Assembly (NCBI GenBank): GCA_037013685.1
Contig: CM072891.1
Location: 13,368,501-13,432,500 of the forward strand
Reading direction: 5' to 3'
From: Acridotheres tristis
Taxonomy: Eukaryota > Chordata > Aves > Passeriformes > Sturnidae
Length of the DNA stretch: 64,000 nucleotides
Shown piece by piece: positions 63,077 through 64,000 of this stretch (the first letter of the stretch is position 1; each line of letters starts with the position of its first letter). The notes under the pieces are model-generated. The model was not told where the DNA came from. It did not search any database and worked only from the letters and a program-made list of their open reading frames with translations. Both the position numbers and the translations under genes were made by a program.

Positions 63077-63095
63077 GTGAGATCAGATTTCTCTG

Positions 63096-64000
63096 GTCCC
63101 CTGATTAGCAGCTGCCTCTGCAAAACTTAAAGTCAGCCACTTCTAGGTTTGCCAGTCAATGGCTTTTTCTGCTCCAACAGAGCAGAGCCTGTGGGAGTGG
63201 CCACTTAAAAGATTTACTGAAAGTGGAGAAATGAAGTTGTTTTATTTTGATGCTTCTTGCTATAGGCAGACCATATGGAAACTACAGAGCTCTACACCTC
63301 CTCTACAACTAACCTGTGGTTCCTGGCATGTCCCTTCTCAGCAGCAAGGTGCTGCAGGAGGAACATTGCTGGGTCCACGGGAGGTGGTGAATATGTAGCA
63401 GGTGAGGAGTAGGAGGGAGTTGCTCAGGGTGGTTTGAGGATGGAGCCCGGGCAGAGCAGCTGCAGCATTGCCAGAAACCAACTCTGCACCTGGTTGTCTT
63501 CACTCTGTTGTGAGTGGGAAGAAAGGGAAGGAGGATGCCAAACCTTTGTACAGAACTGTGTGCCCAAGAATGGAAGTGCTGACATCACAGCTGCAGGTGG
63601 CAGTTGAGAACATAATTTAGGGTCAAAAGCCTGAAGTGTCACTTCATGCTTGGCTACTGATCTGCTGACAAAAGAACTCCATCTCCACAGGCCTCAGCTT
63701 CCTTATCTGTTACATTGTGAGAGAGGCCAGGACTTAGAGCTGACCCCCTTTCTCTGCCAGGGATGAACCCAAGCCCTTGCATTTACAGAGCCCTCACTTT
63801 GGAGGGTGAAGAAAACTCATCATTCACATAACTCCCTACATCATCTTACTTGCCTCTAACCAATATCTGGCAAACTGGAGCTGGTGACACAGGAGAGGCT
63901 CTGTCTGTCCTAAGCTGGCCTCTTTTCTGGTCAAGGGTTTTTACTTGGGAGGGTGTGGGTGGGGGGTGGTGGTGCAGGGGAGAATGGGATACTTCAATTT
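63096..64000. other. Downstream flank of TP53I11, nothing recognised
   Basis: Unique sequence with a G-rich stretch near 63950-63970. No TSPAN18 exon was recognised on either strand. Confidence 0.55.

Larger units (their letters stand above)
60657..63095 (+). other. TP53I11: Probable TP53I11 3' UTR
   Basis: Sequence after the stop shows no further splice-linked coding exon. Two polyadenylation signals are visible: ATTAAA at 61750-61755 and canonical AATAAA at 63071-63076. The end given assumes the canonical site is used with cleavage about 20 nt later. A 23-nt T tract lies early in the UTR. The boundary is an inference; RNA data would fix it. Confidence 0.5.

Noticed and set aside
1..64000. 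tRNA, rRNA, snoRNA or microRNA genes
   Set aside because: No cloverleaf with A and B boxes, no rRNA segment and no convincing long precursor hairpin was found by eye. A covariance-model scan would decide.
1..64000. A novel multi-gene or defence-like system
   Set aside because: The window holds a single known vertebrate gene plus non-coding flank. Nothing supports a clustered system.

Overview
This window looks like nuclear DNA from a bird. The evidence is two CR1 LINE 3' ends with the avian-type terminal octamer repeats, one older CR1 reverse-transcriptase fragment, and a solo endogenous-retrovirus LTR of a type I associate with bird genomes. There are no mammalian SINEs or L1 elements, and the one recognisable gene has short introns. 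A passerine is possible, but the sequence does not settle this.

Only one protein-coding gene can be supported: TP53I11 (p53-inducible protein 11, PIG11), on the + strand. Its coding part lies in six exons from 57101 to 60656. Every intron is GT-AG, every phase matches, and the sum is exactly 189 codons plus stop, the length I recall for the human protein. A CpG island at about 40090-41460 with Sp1-type GC boxes and a strong splice donor at 40919/40920 is the likely promoter and non-coding exon 1. That gives a first intron of about 16 kb. The 3' UTR probably runs to an AATAAA at 63071 or an earlier ATTAAA at 61750.

Layout: 1-40 kb is non-coding flank with three CR1 fragments (430-945 and 14231-14745 on the - strand, 25680-26495 on the + strand) and a solo LTR (10262-11528, - strand). 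That LTR contains a 13-copy, 23-bp minisatellite. A 13-copy octamer array lies at 15953-16062. Between these are AT-rich, homeodomain-site-dense stretches that read like conserved non-coding elements (about 5.8-6.2, 17.4-17.8, 23.5-25.4 and 32.6 kb). 40-41.5 kb is the CpG island; 41-57 kb is intron 1, with another candidate element at about 54.4-54.8 kb; 57-63 kb is the gene body and 3' UTR; 63.1-64 kb is downstream flank.

From what I know of vertebrate gene order, PRDM11 should lie beyond the left edge and TSPAN18 beyond the right edge. I found no exon of either here. I saw no operon, CRISPR array, RNA gene or novel multi-gene system. The unusual items are tandem-repeat expansions, hairpins and candidate enhancers.
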